A stretch of 64,000 nucleotides of DNA, taken from positions 124,001-188,000 of the forward strand of contig CM074141.1 of assembly GCA_037178625.1 (NCBI GenBank), in the 5' to 3' direction. Below the pieces are notes generated by a model, which did no database searches, was not told the origin of the DNA, and saw only the letters and a list, made by a program, of their open reading frames with translations. Below, piece after piece: positions 38,001-49,869 of this stretch. The stretch is from Skeletonema tropicum (Eukaryota > Bacillariophyta > Thalassiosirophyceae > Thalassiosirales > Thalassiosiraceae). Numbering within the stretch: the stretch's first letter is position 1; each line of letters opens with the position of its first letter. Position numbers and translations under genes: made by a program.

Positions 38001-40760
38001 GGTGCACACGTCCAAAGAGAACGGCCCTACTGCTGCGTTATTGACAAAGAATCCCTGTTCACCAGTCATTGAGCCATCTGAATCTTCGAGGATAATAACT
38101 CGACTATCAAAAAAGCCGTTGGGCGTGATTCCAAATGAGCTATTCTTTCCGGGAGGATCAAATGTCACTAACTCAAGAAGAGGCAACGTCCCATAACTAG
38201 AAGCCGTGCTCTGAATGTTAGCTAGATTGAGGGCCAGTCCAACAGTATCACAGCTTGGATTGTGGTATCCATTGAATGTTGAGTCTTTGATTCGTACTTG
38301 TTTTCCCGATGACTCGTAAGAAAAAGCAATGCCCACCTGATACGTTGGGCAAATAATGGTACCCGAATTACCCGGAGTGGTCGCATAGAAGGTGGTGTTC
38401 TGGATTATAGCATAACCATTGTTTTTGAAATATTCAATTCCCAAATCGTTCCCTGCAAAGAAACTATTTCTAACGCGAATGTTACGGGTCCTCTTCATCT
38501 TCATTCCCTTTTTGTTATTAAATAACTTCAGGTTATCGAGATACACAGTGCTGGATGGCGAATAGCCGTGAGGATAAACTGTCGAGGCGGGGATGTACAA
38601 ACGATTGGTGAGTGCGAGATGAAAGGGTTGAGTTGAGAGAGCAAATAATGAAGTACAACATGACTCACGATTTAACGCTTCCGCAAGGCAGTTATGTGCA
38701 ACGTTGTCCCGAAAAGCGTAGATGGCATATTGTTTTGGCTCCTCGAACCAAAATCCAAAGCGGAAACTCCCGGCTACAACATTGCCAATAAAGTGATTCC
38801 TTGGATTAGTGATCCAAAATGTTGAGGGCCTAAAGAGGGAGTAGAATGATGAAAAGGGGGAAAGGGTCAGATGAAGCTTTTGCTGCAATGCATGCACAAG
38901 ATGGATTATCTCTCTCACCTACGATCATCCGAAGTACCAGGCAAATTTACGCCTTTCTTTGTTCTAGCCCCCAAGTTATCCTTGAAAGTGTTATCGGTTT
39001 CATATCCATCTTCCGCGGGAATGAAGCAGTGGCCATGAGTATCATATGCTACATTATTTTCAATCGTGGCGAAGTTAGTTCCATGGAGTACAATGCATCG
39101 CTGCTCGGAATCACGCACGACATTCTTTCGGATGACACTTCCAGGAACATCATGACTGTGATGAAAGTGGATGGGCTAAATATTTGGTAGAGAGGAGGGA
39201 GAGTAGAAAGTTAGAATTTGGCCAGCGTGAAATAAACATAACATCACATCATAGAACACTCACATATCGTCCTAAAATATTTTTCTGCCCAAAGGCTCTC
39301 ACTTCCACACCTTCCAACTTTTGAGCCACATTAGGTGTATGATAAAAAATGAGGTGTCCACCATGCACTCCGTTGTTATCCTTTACAGACGTAAATTTAA
39401 CAGGACGGTTGAGACTAGCCACCTCGGCAGCCATCATGGGTTCACTCTCCACAGTAAACGGATCACCAATTTGTTCCTTTGAAAGATTCACAGTGATTGT
39501 CCCCTCGGCTACGTCTACCGAGCGTAGAGTCAAAATCTTTTGATTGTTTTCCGATCTGAGATTGGGATTCGCATTGGTGAGTAGTACATCTCCCATGGTT
39601 GCCTTCCAACACTTGGCAGCCTCCTCTCCTACTTTGAGTGTTGCTCTGGACCCACTGAACGCAACACAGTTGTCTTTGCACACCATTGGGGTGTAATTAG
39701 CTCCACCATCAACTGAAGTCTCGATACGTCCGGCCCAAGCATTCGGAGTACTGTTGACCACCTGAACACCCACAAGGCCTGAAAAACACTGCTCCACAAC
39801 GACCGAGTTCAGGGCGTAAATTACACCACTCTGAGTTACCTCCACATATCCATTCCCATCACCTGTGTCGACGAACACATCGAGATATCCATCATCATAT
39901 GCAGTACCCCCTGTTTTGACTCGAAGACATGCCTCAATACCCGGCTCGTTAAGGGTCATTTCCAATGTGCAAGTGTCTCCATTGAGACACTTGACATCTC
40001 TATCACCGTCTTCATTTCCATCCACAACAATATTAGTCGTTTGCACACGTTGTATATCGGTAAGTGGTTCCTCCCAAATATCTTGTAGGTTGACCCACGA
40101 TGGACAAGTCGTCGGATCTTGGAGTCCACGTACATCCAATTTCCCCCCAGCCACCGCAATAGGTCGTTTGCCCACAGGGCATTTGCCATTCGCGTACGAC
40201 GAGCATGCCATGGTATTGTGCGGGTGAGGAGCTAGGAAGACATCTTCATCTGGACCAATTAGCTTGATAGTAACTCGGTTCGCCTCGGCATTATCCGGTG
40301 GATCAATTTTGAGCTCCCCCTGGACAAACATGTGTGCAGTTTCCAATGTGCCGTGAGTGGATGGTGGAAAGTAGAGCATACCCTGTACGTCAATCCCCGT
40401 GGGAGCCGTGAGGGTTGAGCCACCTGACAAGTCGGCAATGGCACATGTACCGCAGGGGATGGTCGCCTCCATGTTCTGTGGATAGGAGGTTGTGTTTGAG
40501 GCGCTCATGTAGGCCTCAGCTTCTAATGTCGCAGCTGTGATTATTGAGGATAGAAGAGTTGTTCCATCACAGTCAAATTCAGTAAGATTGGCATTGCAAG
40601 GCAGGGGCGTAAAGTTGTCCATTTCCTCCATCAGGTCCCTTTGAGTCGAAGAAGATGTTGACTTGCTTTTGTGTGCCGAAGCCGAAGCGCGGAGGCCACC
40701 GCCCTCATACCCAGCAGCCGCTGCAGCCGTTGAGAGTAGAGCACCAATAGCGAGCTTCAT
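35005..40760 (-). CDS. Secreted G8 / beta-helix / CBM6 protein with PAN-like repeats (CEMIP-like, 8 exons)
   Basis: Exons: 40760-39264, 39175-38919, 38829-38669, 38578-37607, 37504-36855, 36771-36626, 36540-36154, 36064-35005; sum 5130 nt, 1709 residues, all GT-AG and in frame. Signal peptide MKLAIGALLSTAAAAAG. Then a G8 domain (about 95-210; GIDVQGMLYFPPS, VQGELKID), a Cys-containing beta domain (TGG..YDDGYLDVFV), and a CEMIP-type right-handed beta-helix with GRY joined to PIHFHHSH, THGHCFIPAEDG and NLGA. Next come a CBM6-like module (about 963-1060; DWVTYTGIWF, FTWFELA), four Cys-rich PAN/Apple-like repeats (GGCVGxNELG...CVSFEY...C) and a second copy of the YDDGYLDVFV domain. CEMIP relatives degrade or bind hyaluronan; here an extracellular polysaccharide-binding or -degrading role is inferred. 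An alternative upstream Met exists at 40790, but the one at 40760 starts the signal peptide cleanly. Confidence 0.85.
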
Positions 40761-40832
40761 GATGTAGATATTAGCCGAGCTAGCAATCAACGAGTCTTTT
40801 TTCTCTCTAGCTCTGCAGCTACCGAAGTAAGC

Positions 40833-41690
40833 TCATTATGATGTGAAGTAAGAAGCATAAAATTAAAAGATACTCCTACATGTTTGTGTGTGGGGCTTTA
40901 GGTTATTCCTATGAAGGAAGGTCATGCACCAAGACGTATCGAGACAGCGGGCGCCCGGGCGTGCCCACAGGAGGGACTGGTTTGAGGTTAGGCTTGACAG
41001 GAGAATTTGGGTGAATTCGGGTGATTTTTGGCCGATACACGATACACTGGGATTTTGCCGTTGTTTTAGCTCATTTACACCTGATTTTCCGCAGTTGTGG
41101 GCCCCACGTTGGCACCGCCCGCAACAGGGACGAAAAGCGCCCAATATCCCAACGAAAAGCGGTTGTATCTCTAGAGAGCTTCAATCACGCACATCAATAA
41201 ATTAGTGAATGAATTGATGAAGTGTAAATTGTCACCCAGCCATCCCGATCGAGCAGGCAGTATGCAGCGCAGGGCACATAAAAGAACTTCATTATGATGT
41301 GAAGTAAGCGAAGAAGCATAAAATTAAATGATACTCCTACTTATACTGTGAAGGAAGGTCATGCACCAAGACGTATCGAGACAGCGGGCGCCCGGGCGTG
41401 CCCACAGGAGGGACTGGTTTGAGGTTATGCTTGACAGGAGAATTTGGGTGAATTCGGGTGATTTTTGGCCGATATACTGGGATTTTGCCGTTGTTTTAGC
41501 TCATTTACACCTGATTTTCCGCAGTTGTGGGCCCCACGTTGGCACCGCCCGCAACAGGGACGAAAAGCGCCCAATATCCCAACGAAAAGCGGTTGTATCT
41601 AGAGAGCTTCAATCACGCACATCAATAAATTAGTGAATGAATTGATGAAGTGTAAATTGTCACCCAGCCATCCCGATCGAGTAGGCAGTA
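40833..41690. repeat. Tandem duplication of a non-coding unit of about 0.4 kb
   Basis: 40833-41264 and 41289-41690 are near-identical direct repeats, from 'tcattatgatgtgaagtaag' to 'cccgatcgag(c/t)aggcagta'. Differences are small indels, such as an extra 'ttagg...' stretch and 'cacgatac' in the first copy. A GC-rich core, gcgggcgcccgggcgtgcc, is present in both. Short frames inside are coincidental. Confidence 0.85.
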
Positions 41691-42022
41691 CATATGCAGT
41701 AGATGTAAAGGGATAACCCGTTTGTCTCTCGTTGCATCCCGGGTTGAATCGCTCTTATCGCTCAAAGCTCGGACATAAAGGATTCACATCACAAATTTAT
41801 CCTTTGGAATGTAGCGTCTGTACTATTTTTCGTATCTCAATCAATAATGATTTGAAAAAGCGATTGCGACGACAGAGAGACTCAAGACTCAAGACGACAC
41901 GCGTCTCTGCCTGATCACCTCCCCAAAAAGAAGCAAAGCAACACCATGATGCGCATCTAATCGCTTGCTTCGATACTTACACCTATCAACATCCCTCTCA
42001 TGACAACAAATACATCACCGAG

Positions 42023-42679
42023 ATGAATGCAGCAGCCGAATGCTCAATCGCCATAGCCGTACCGGCCACCCTCGCCGCTCCTCACGACGACCACAGCTCT
42101 CTTTTGGGCAACCACATCTTACTCGACTCCTCATCCAACAAACGAAGCAATGGTGTCTCTCCACTAATCATGGCGCAGACCTCCAAGACACTCTTTTCAA
42201 TTCAATCTGACGTGGCAGAGCTATCACTAATGGTCATCAAGGCAGCGGGCATCGCCGCTTTGTATGCCTCGGATGAAGAATCGAGAATAGCCATTGCAAC
42301 ATCCTTTGCGACGGTGAAATTGGCCGACAAGGGGTTTGGTATGGCCGGAAGATTACTCATTCCCGATAGAGGAGGAGCTCATGACAAAGCCGAGGTAGTA
42401 TCAGTCAATCTATCTCCACTTCATGAACTGCTGGATCAATATGACAACACCAACTTTGACGTGGATTCAATTGTATCAGGCACTGCATTGGAATGTCTCG
42501 TATCAGCCGCAAAGGAAGCTGCCAGGGCTGCGATTGAAGCAGCCAAGGCGGCAAATGTGTGTTCAGTGAATCCTACGGCTCATTCGGCAATGGCATTGGC
42601 TCAAGCTGCGGCAAATACATCTGCAAAGGCGGCAAGGTTGAATACGGCTGCTTTGGAGGTTTCATCGTCGTTCCTCTAG
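42023..42679 (+). CDS. Ala-rich hypothetical protein
   Basis: 218 residues from ATG at 42023, stop at 42677-42679, no intron needed. The N-terminus is Ala/Ser-rich without a clear signal peptide. The middle has mixed helices, and the C-terminal half is strongly helical and Ala-rich (SAAKEAARAAIEAAKAANV, then AMALAQAAANTSAKAARLNT). I do not recognise a family. It lies alone between the tandem repeat and the AP2 gene. Codon use and length suggest a real gene, but the sequence alone is not proof. Confidence 0.6.
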   Translation: MNAAAECSIAIAVPATLAAPHDDHSSLLGNHILLDSSSNKRSNGVSPLIMAQTSKTLFSIQSDVAELSLMVIKAAGIAALYASDEESRIAIATSFATVKLADKGFGMAGRLLIPDRGGAHDKAEVVSVNLSPLHELLDQYDNTNFDVDSIVSGTALECLVSAAKEAARAAIEAAKAANVCSVNPTAHSAMALAQAAANTSAKAARLNTAALEVSSSFL

Positions 42680-43698
42680 AGCATGTTACTTGTTTCGTTG
42701 GGGCCAACGAAGGGGGTACTACTTATTATTTTAATGTATAGGACGAAATTATTCTCATCTGATACATCATGATAACTTCATCTCAATACCAATACTGCCT
42801 TTAACCCATTCTCTCAAACACAACATGACTTGTCTCTCTCTCTCCACTGACGTTCATCATTATTCTGCCTGGTCAGACATCGTTGAATAAGCTAGTGCTC
42901 TACAACCGCACGAGCACGAGCATAATCAATGACATAATCTGATCAGTTCACTTTGATGTGGGGAACCAAGAAGTCGGATGATTGGTTTCTAGCAAATCAC
43001 GAAAAAGGCAAACAAGAAAGTAGTATGGGTCTTATACGTGTTGGGTAGGTAATTCGGGTCGTGGTCAAGATAACAATGAAGACTAAAGCTTCTTAGACTT
43101 GGATTTATTACAACATAGTAGTGGAGCAGAAATTTTTCATGCACGTCTCTAGAGGCTGCTGTGCTACGTTGTACCGCCCATCACACCCACCCTGCACCCT
43201 GACCATCAGATTCCACATCCTTCTCCCCTCGCACGTGTCTCTTCAATCCCCGTCTTTTTCACCAGCACCAACATGATTAGATCTTGCAATGACCGATACG
43301 TATGAGTATAAGTGAACTGCTCCAGTACCAGTAGCGACGCCGAGAGAATAACCAATACTTTCTGGGGGTGGAGGTAGAAGGAGAAGAGATCTGGCACACA
43401 TTTTTGCCATTGTTGGGACATTGGTCAAATCGTCGGCTTGAGCGTTGTGTTTGTGTTCACGTCCAGAATTCTCTACACTAACACTATGCATGTCTATATT
43501 GCACGCGAATAGGCGATGTTAGCCTCTTGAGCAGTGTCATAATAGCCAATGCACTGATTCATTCCACTGATGGTAACCATTACAATCCACTTGCTCATCA
43601 TTGTATTGAAAAAGACTCCTTGCTGATTTAGATAAAAATCGAAAATCCCAGCCGTTGCCGTTGCATTTCAGCATCATCGACTTCTACTTCACCTCTTC
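42680..43698. other. Intergenic region
   Basis: No supportable gene; only short overlapping frames on the minus strand around 43206-43491 without recognisable domains. Confidence 0.5.
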
Positions 43699-44586
43699 TT
43701 ATTCTTCTGTCTTGTATTTGAATACTGCACGAGCATTGTCAACAGCAGCTTCTTCTTCGTTCTCATAGATGCCAATAGTGTGTAGCTTTCCATTGATTGA
43801 AATATACGCCTGCCATTTGTTGGCCCTTTTATTGAATGATACACCTTTGTACTTTGAAGAACCTCTTTTTCCATTGTCTCTTAGAATTGGCAACTGTGGT
43901 GGGACACCCGACAAATCGATGAACTTTCGTTTTCTTTTTCGTTTTCCTGTCTTGTATTTGAATACGGCACGAGCGTAGTCAATACCAGCCTCTTCTTCAT
44001 CCTCATAATAGCCAATACAGTGATTCTTGCCGTCAATCTTGATTTGTGCCATCCATTTGTTGCCCGCTGTATCGAAGGAAACTCCTTTGTACTTTGAAGA
44101 GCCGTCTATCTTGCTGCTCGTGATTGGCAACTGTGGTGGGACATCGGATAAATCGATGAACTTCTTTCGACGTTTCGTCGTTTCTACGGCATCATCTGTA
44201 TTATCCATCAAAAGAGGGCGTTTCTCCGAAGCATTATCATTATCATCATTTTGTTGGCAAGAGTTCACTTCCTTGCAATCCGCTATTTTGTCATCGTCAT
44301 TGTTGGAGGGTTTGCCTTGCAGAGGCGGAGGCACATTGTGGCAGAGGTTGCAGTCGCAGAATTTCCCATTGGCAGCCTTATCATTCTCATGATGACAACC
44401 TTTGTTGCTGCAGAACAGAGATTCGTTCTTCTTAACTTGTTCTTGCACAGCATTATAATGGGAACCATCTTCTTTTTGTTTGTAATTGTAATCGCGGTTT
44501 GACTCTTTCGTCTTCACCGTTACAGCTGGTGCCGATTCTTTTTTGTTCCGTGGAATTGGAGTGCGAACGAGGATCCTTGTCACCAT
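43699..44586 (-). CDS. AP2-domain protein with two AP2 repeats
   Basis: 295 residues from ATG at 44586 (MVTRILVRTPIPR, the same start as the paralogue at 56803; the frame is open to 44673 but the conserved start is internal). It has a Cys-rich block CSNKGCHHEND...FCDCNLCHN that could bind zinc, an acidic/Asn linker, a nuclear-signal-like KRRKKF, then two units, each IDLSxVPPQLPI followed by an AP2-like domain (SSKYKGVSF...NKW.A.I.I.GK...IG.YE.EEEA..D.ARAVFKYKT). AP2 domains bind DNA through a three-stranded sheet; in plants they make transcription factors. Repeated AP2 cassettes of this type are numerous in Thalassiosira-like diatoms. The gene ends in the second domain. Confidence 0.85.
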   Translation of the reverse strand: MVTRILVRTPIPRNKKESAPAVTVKTKESNRDYNYKQKEDGSHYNAVQEQVKKNESLFCSNKGCHHENDKAANGKFCDCNLCHNVPPPLQGKPSNNDDDKIADCKEVNSCQQNDDNDNASEKRPLLMDNTDDAVETTKRRKKFIDLSDVPPQLPITSSKIDGSSKYKGVSFDTAGNKWMAQIKIDGKNHCIGYYEDEEEAGIDYARAVFKYKTGKRKRKRKFIDLSGVPPQLPILRDNGKRGSSKYKGVSFNKRANKWQAYISINGKLHTIGIYENEEEAAVDNARAVFKYKTEE

Positions 44587-46436
44587 GATATATAGCAGCG
44601 ACAGGGGCTTGTCATCCTCCCTTCCTAATTTACCATGAGATGAAGATGACTGCCACCGTGCATAATATCTCACTGCTTTGTAGTTTGGTTGGATGCTCTA
44701 ATAATAAGTTCAAGTAGGAACTTGGAACTTGGAAATCAGTTCACAGTCAAATGCACATTTTTGTTCTTTCTGAGTCACAAGAACATAGTATGACTTAGAT
44801 GAGAACCCAAAAGTTAGTAGTACATACATAGCATGCACGAATTTAAGTACGCGAACCAGCAAGTAAGAATTTTATGTACTCACAAGTGAAAAGGTATCAC
44901 GTGGCATACTTATGCATAGATTGGCTTGGTATGGGCGGCTCGGATCGTCCACCGTGTTGGGAGAGTCCAGTACTATCTCTATTTCAATCTTCTTCATCGA
45001 ACGATACATGATTTTCAGTCAATCTGCAGTGAAGGAGATGAAGGGAGATGCAACGTAAAATAGGTATTACTGATGCAAATGTTCGTGTGTTGCCGGGGGC
45101 GGGGCATCATTTTTTATAATTTTATTTTTAGATAATGCCGATGAATTTGTTCGGCACATTTTGGATTAATGATTGAGCTCTACACCTTCTTCATCTTGGA
45201 CTTAGTCGCCGCACATTACACTGAGACTGAGCACAATGTTATGTGGAGAATAGATGCCAATGCTGAGTTTCTTGCAATTCTTGGTTGTATCGTGTAAAAC
45301 GCCAAATATATCTGCCAGAGCGATAGTGCTTGTACGCTGGGTAGAGAATAGTCCCGCACAGCAGTCAGAGATACTTCATCTCATCCATTAGGAAGCCCCA
45401 TGTTACTTTCGGGCTTTCGGGGGGTCGACGTTAGGCAGGAGCAAAGAGAGAACTGACGTAGGTACTAGTACCAATACCAAGCTGATGAGTTGTTGGAGGT
45501 TGGCATCACCAATAAATCGGCTGGGTTCAAATAGCACCGTGTACACTGGGGGACCACTTTTCAACATGTTCTTGTGGGAATATTTGTTTGCCTTTTTTAC
45601 CGTTCCATGCGCCGGCATCAGTACTATGGAACTGTAACTTAGGAAAACTTTTTTCATGCATTTCTGACTATATATGAAAAGTGGTCCCCCGATTTTTTTA
45701 TCATACATATATATCATTTGTGGGAATCACCAGTTTCAGGAATTAGATTAGACAGATCGAGTGCCGGGTCCAAAATCCAAATAATTCCTACGTACAATAT
45801 AGTTTTTTCGAGACAGTCATCCTCTAGTCATGTCCTCGATCTCTTCAGTGAAGTACAAATGGCGACACAGCTCGGAAAACATGCACGCTCTCCACTCTGT
45901 AATCGTACAAATGCAGAATATTAGATTATTGGACACCTCTAAAGTACACATTTTGGACAGTTAAATCTGATACAGCAGCAAGAGGCGATTGGAGTTTGGG
46001 AAGTTTGGGTGCAATATTTCGAAAATCCAGATAAGTAGGATGGAGCTAAACTGATACTGATCCATCGCAATCCCTATCAATCGTTCTCGCACTGCAAGAG
46101 GGAAGTGACCCGATTCCTATGCTTCGTCTAAAGAGAGCTTCATCATGAAATTATTATATGGATTATGTCTGCTCTCTATTCTCGGGTTGACTCAGGTAGA
46201 TAACATCAACAGGTGGTTTAGATTTTACATCAGAGCCCACCTGCTTATCTGGCCTTGCAGCACCAAAACTTTCTTTTAGCATAAAAATATATCCAGAGAC
46301 ATATAAATTGATCGTTACAAGTTACATTACATCTTTACAACCCCAGCTCAATGGCAAGTATACTTCATAAATACTTCACAACCAACTGAATGGTAAGTAT
46401 CTCTACTCACTGGTAATGGAGAGCACCGTGCAAGAT
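44587..46436. other. Intergenic region with a 16-bp inverted repeat
   Basis: No supportable gene. It contains gggggaccacttttca (45548-45563) and its exact reverse complement at 45675-45690. Confidence 0.5.
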
Positions 46437-49400
46437 TCAGGGGAAGAGACTGAATTCATCTTGGCATGTACCATTCACGCATGTTCCACAACACTCCGCA
46501 TCTGCTTGACATGTATGCCCATCATACGCACACGCCCAGACCTGTTCCTTATCAAAATTGCATCCCGTACCTTTTGCGCAACTATTTTCAACCTCCAAAG
46601 GTGTACAAAGCCTTGAACTATCATCATTTGTAGACTTCCTGCAGAAATCAAGAGCCTCCGCAAAAGTTCCTACCTTACAAATTCGACTAACCTTAGATCT
46701 CGCATAAAGGTCAGAGTCGAAGGTGGAGCACTTCCTCTTCCATGGCTTAGAACAATTGATACCAGTGCAATCACGGCAGCAACGTACTTCGTGCGTCTCA
46801 CCAATAGGGGCAGTACCCTTTAGACCTTCAGAACAAGGTTTGTCTACAACATCACCTCTTCCACAGACGAGAGTTTTGGTCATCTCCGGTGTAGATGTTG
46901 GTGTTGGTACAGCAGTTGGTGGAGCGGTTGGCAGAGCTGTAGGATTGTTTGAGGGAGCATCGGTTGGCTGTTGAGTAGGCGGAGAAGTGGGTGGATTCGA
47001 AGGCAGTGGTGTCGGTGAGGGTGTAACAACGGGAGACTTTGTTGGCGGAGGCGTAGTTGGAGGATTGGAAGGAGCTGGCGTTGGAGGGTTCGAAGGTTGG
47101 GGTGTGGGATTTTGAGTCGGATTTGCAGTCGGAGGAGCTGTCGGAGGATTAGAAGGAACGGGGGTTGGTAGAGCTGTGGGAGGGTTTGTTGGTGGAGCTG
47201 TAGTTGGAGGATTGGAAGGAGCTGGCGTTGGAGGGTTCGAAGGTTGGGGTGTGGGATTTTGAGTCGGATTTGCAGTCGGAGGAGCTGTCGGAGGATTAGA
47301 AGGAACGGGGGTTGGTAGAGCTGTGGGAGGGTTTGTTGGTGGAGCTGTAGTTGGATTTGTAGTCGGAGGAGGTGTCGGAGGAGATGTTGGAGGGGCAGGT
47401 TGATTTGGTTTGACTGTGATTACCAAGTCGTCCGTGTCATCATAGCCGCCAGTCGTGCAACTAGCTGCACTCGCAGTGCCAGAATTCCACATCAAATTGG
47501 CACGCACAGCTTGGATTGATCCTTGGGGCAATGTATATGAAGCTGAAAAAATGTGCTCTCCTGAATTCGAACACTGTTGACGATCACCAATCTGATTCCA
47601 GACAGGACTTGAAGCGTCACTAGCATAGTAAAAGTCGATATAGTCGCTGGATCCATAGCACCATACAGTCGCTGAGATGGTGACATCATCACCCTCAGTA
47701 AAGTCATTGCCACTGCCAGAGGTCTGTGCCACAACAATCTTGTCGATAGATTCATCACTGTGATAATTTCCACTACTTCCGTCGGTACAAGAGTTCAAGG
47801 TGTTGGGTTGATTGGGTTCATTACCGCCATTCATATTTCCTCGGCCATTTAGGAGACCTTCTGAGTCACATGACGAACCGAAAGAGCATTTGGGAGCACG
47901 AAGGCCTGAGTCGTACGAAGCTGATTGGGGTCCACTTTGACCAACCTTGGTCGGCATTGGAGTGGGCGGGTTAGTTGGAGCTGGAGGTGGAGTGACAACG
48001 CAGTCGCTGCCAAAATAGATCTTGACGTCAGCAGAATCACTGCCGGAGATGCTGACAACTTCAACTGTCAGGGATTCGCCTCCAAAGTTTGCGTTATTGT
48101 AACTTGCCCCAGAACCTAGCTTGCCAAGTAAGGTTGATTTGGAATAGACTAGGCCGCCACCGTCTTCTACTTGTACGACAGTAACTAGATTTCCAGCCTC
48201 TACGGTTCCACTATTGATATCTTTCTTCGCGTTGAATGCAACGAAGATATCGGCTCCACTACCATTGGGATTTACGACCTTGATGAGCACCTTGTTTGAA
48301 GTGGTGTCATAATCAGCTATTCCAGAAAGTGTTTTGACGAGGCAACCGTCTCCTGAGCTATACTCCAACGTCTTATCTCCGTGTGCCCCTTCTGGTCCAT
48401 ACCAACCAGTTTGCCAGCTCTTGGCCGCATTAAAACACTAGAAGCAACGATGTGAACAAAGCAGACTTGCAGGTTAGAAATACGAAAAAAATACTGAATA
48501 AGTCACAAGATAATGAAGTCTTTTCTCACCATAACTGGCCCTTCGTCGTTAGAGTAGCTATAACCCATCATTCCCGATTGATCATCATATTGTTGAGTGC
48601 CCTCTCCTGAGTGAGCAAAGCCGAGATTACTGGAACAAAGAGTAACGTGAGTATTGATGTTAAGCGAAGTGAAAACACATAAAACGAGAGCAAAGCAATA
48701 TGACTCACTGCCCGAGCTCATGCATTTGACCGGAGGGGTAGTTACACCAATTGTTATTATAGACACTGATGTAAGAATTGATGTAAGCGTAAGCAATCCA
48801 TCCACCGCTTGTCCCGGGAGGTAAGCAGTCTGAAAGTAAACAAGGTATTAGAAGGGGGAGTTAGTATGAACTTTGAGCTGTCATAAAAAGAGTTCAACAA
48901 GGATGGATTAGGGCACACTCACACATCCAGTAGTCAGCAACACTCTGCATGTTGCTGCCAAAGATTTCCTGGATTTTGTTAGTCACAGCGTTACGGACGG
49001 TGCCGTCGGAATTTCCTCCTGCTGCGACATCCACTGAAATCGTGACAACTCCATTTTCAATGGACACTCCTGGGTCGGAACTAGACTGACTGGCCAAGGG
49101 GCTAAAAGTGAGTGATCCGTATGAACACTGATCATAACCGGATGCGAGGTTGAATTGATCGCCTCCCTCGCCGATGCCAAAGACCTCTCTGCGCAATTCA
49201 GCTTCAGAATTTGAGTACACAGCATCGGTAGCTTGTACCCTCACAGCAACGACGCTCTTGTCACCTAGAGTAGTAGAAGACAAATGGCGGCGGAGCTGGT
49301 CAACATTGCGCTGCTGCTCTTCGGTCCTTCCCTCGAGGTTCCTATCAAAGAGATTCGTCGTCTCCTTCTTGCTCTTTTTGCCTTCCCTTGAGGGCTTAAT

Positions 49401-49869
49401 CTTCGCTCCATTCGTCTTGGCCTTGCCAGACTTCGTCCCCAGCGTTACCCCTGCAGGAATCAGAACTGTCTCGCCAGACTCGAAACTCTTCAATTCTTCA
49501 TCAGCATCATCTATCTCGTAGATATTGTCGTTGACCATGATGTTGAATGTTTCATCGGGGCCGTCGTGGCTGGAATCTTCATAGTCAATCAAGGCCTGTT
49601 ATGTATGGAAGAAAGATGATGATGATGATGATTAGAGGGCGAGTAAAGAATAATAATAAGATAAGACGACTGCGAATATTGCACTGTATCTGTATCAGTA
49701 TCACTCTAAAACTTACACGCAAGAATGTTCCTGGCCTGTCTTCAGTGATTTCGAGGGTGTCTCCGATTTCAAATTCACCATCAACCCCACGGAGTAATGA
49801 CGCATTGACATTGGCGGGGAGGAAGAACGCTGTGGAAGCGATAAACGTAGTTGCTTGGCGGAGCTGCAT
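46437..49869 (-). CDS. Gametolysin-like M11 zinc metalloprotease, secreted (5 exons)
   Basis: Exons: 49869-49717, 49595-48923, 48829-48709, 48629-48530, 48437-46437; 3048 nt, 1015 residues, in frame. Signal peptide MQLRQATTFIASTAFFLPANVNA, then a pro-region with a basic KKSKKE stretch. The M11 catalytic domain has VVAVRV, CSYGSLTF, MYCLPPG (across intron 2), WIAYAYINSYISVYNNNWC and the zinc motif HELGHNLGFAHSGE, itself split by intron 3, plus the MMGYSY turn. C-terminal: beta domain, a Cys-rich module, a long Pro/Thr linker with a 147-bp (49-residue) tandem duplication at 47054-47347, and a final Cys-rich domain. M11 enzymes digest cell-wall glycoproteins in green algae; an extracellular matrix role here is inferred. 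Confidence 0.9.

Noticed and set aside
40924..41633. Two similar frames starting MHQDVSRQRAPGRAHRRDWF
   Set aside because: They are shadows of the tandem non-coding repeat, differ by indels that shift frame, and show no domain.
47039..47350. Regularly spaced repeats that look array-like
   Set aside because: They are in frame and encode the Pro/Thr linker of the M11 protease; a coding minisatellite, not a CRISPR array.
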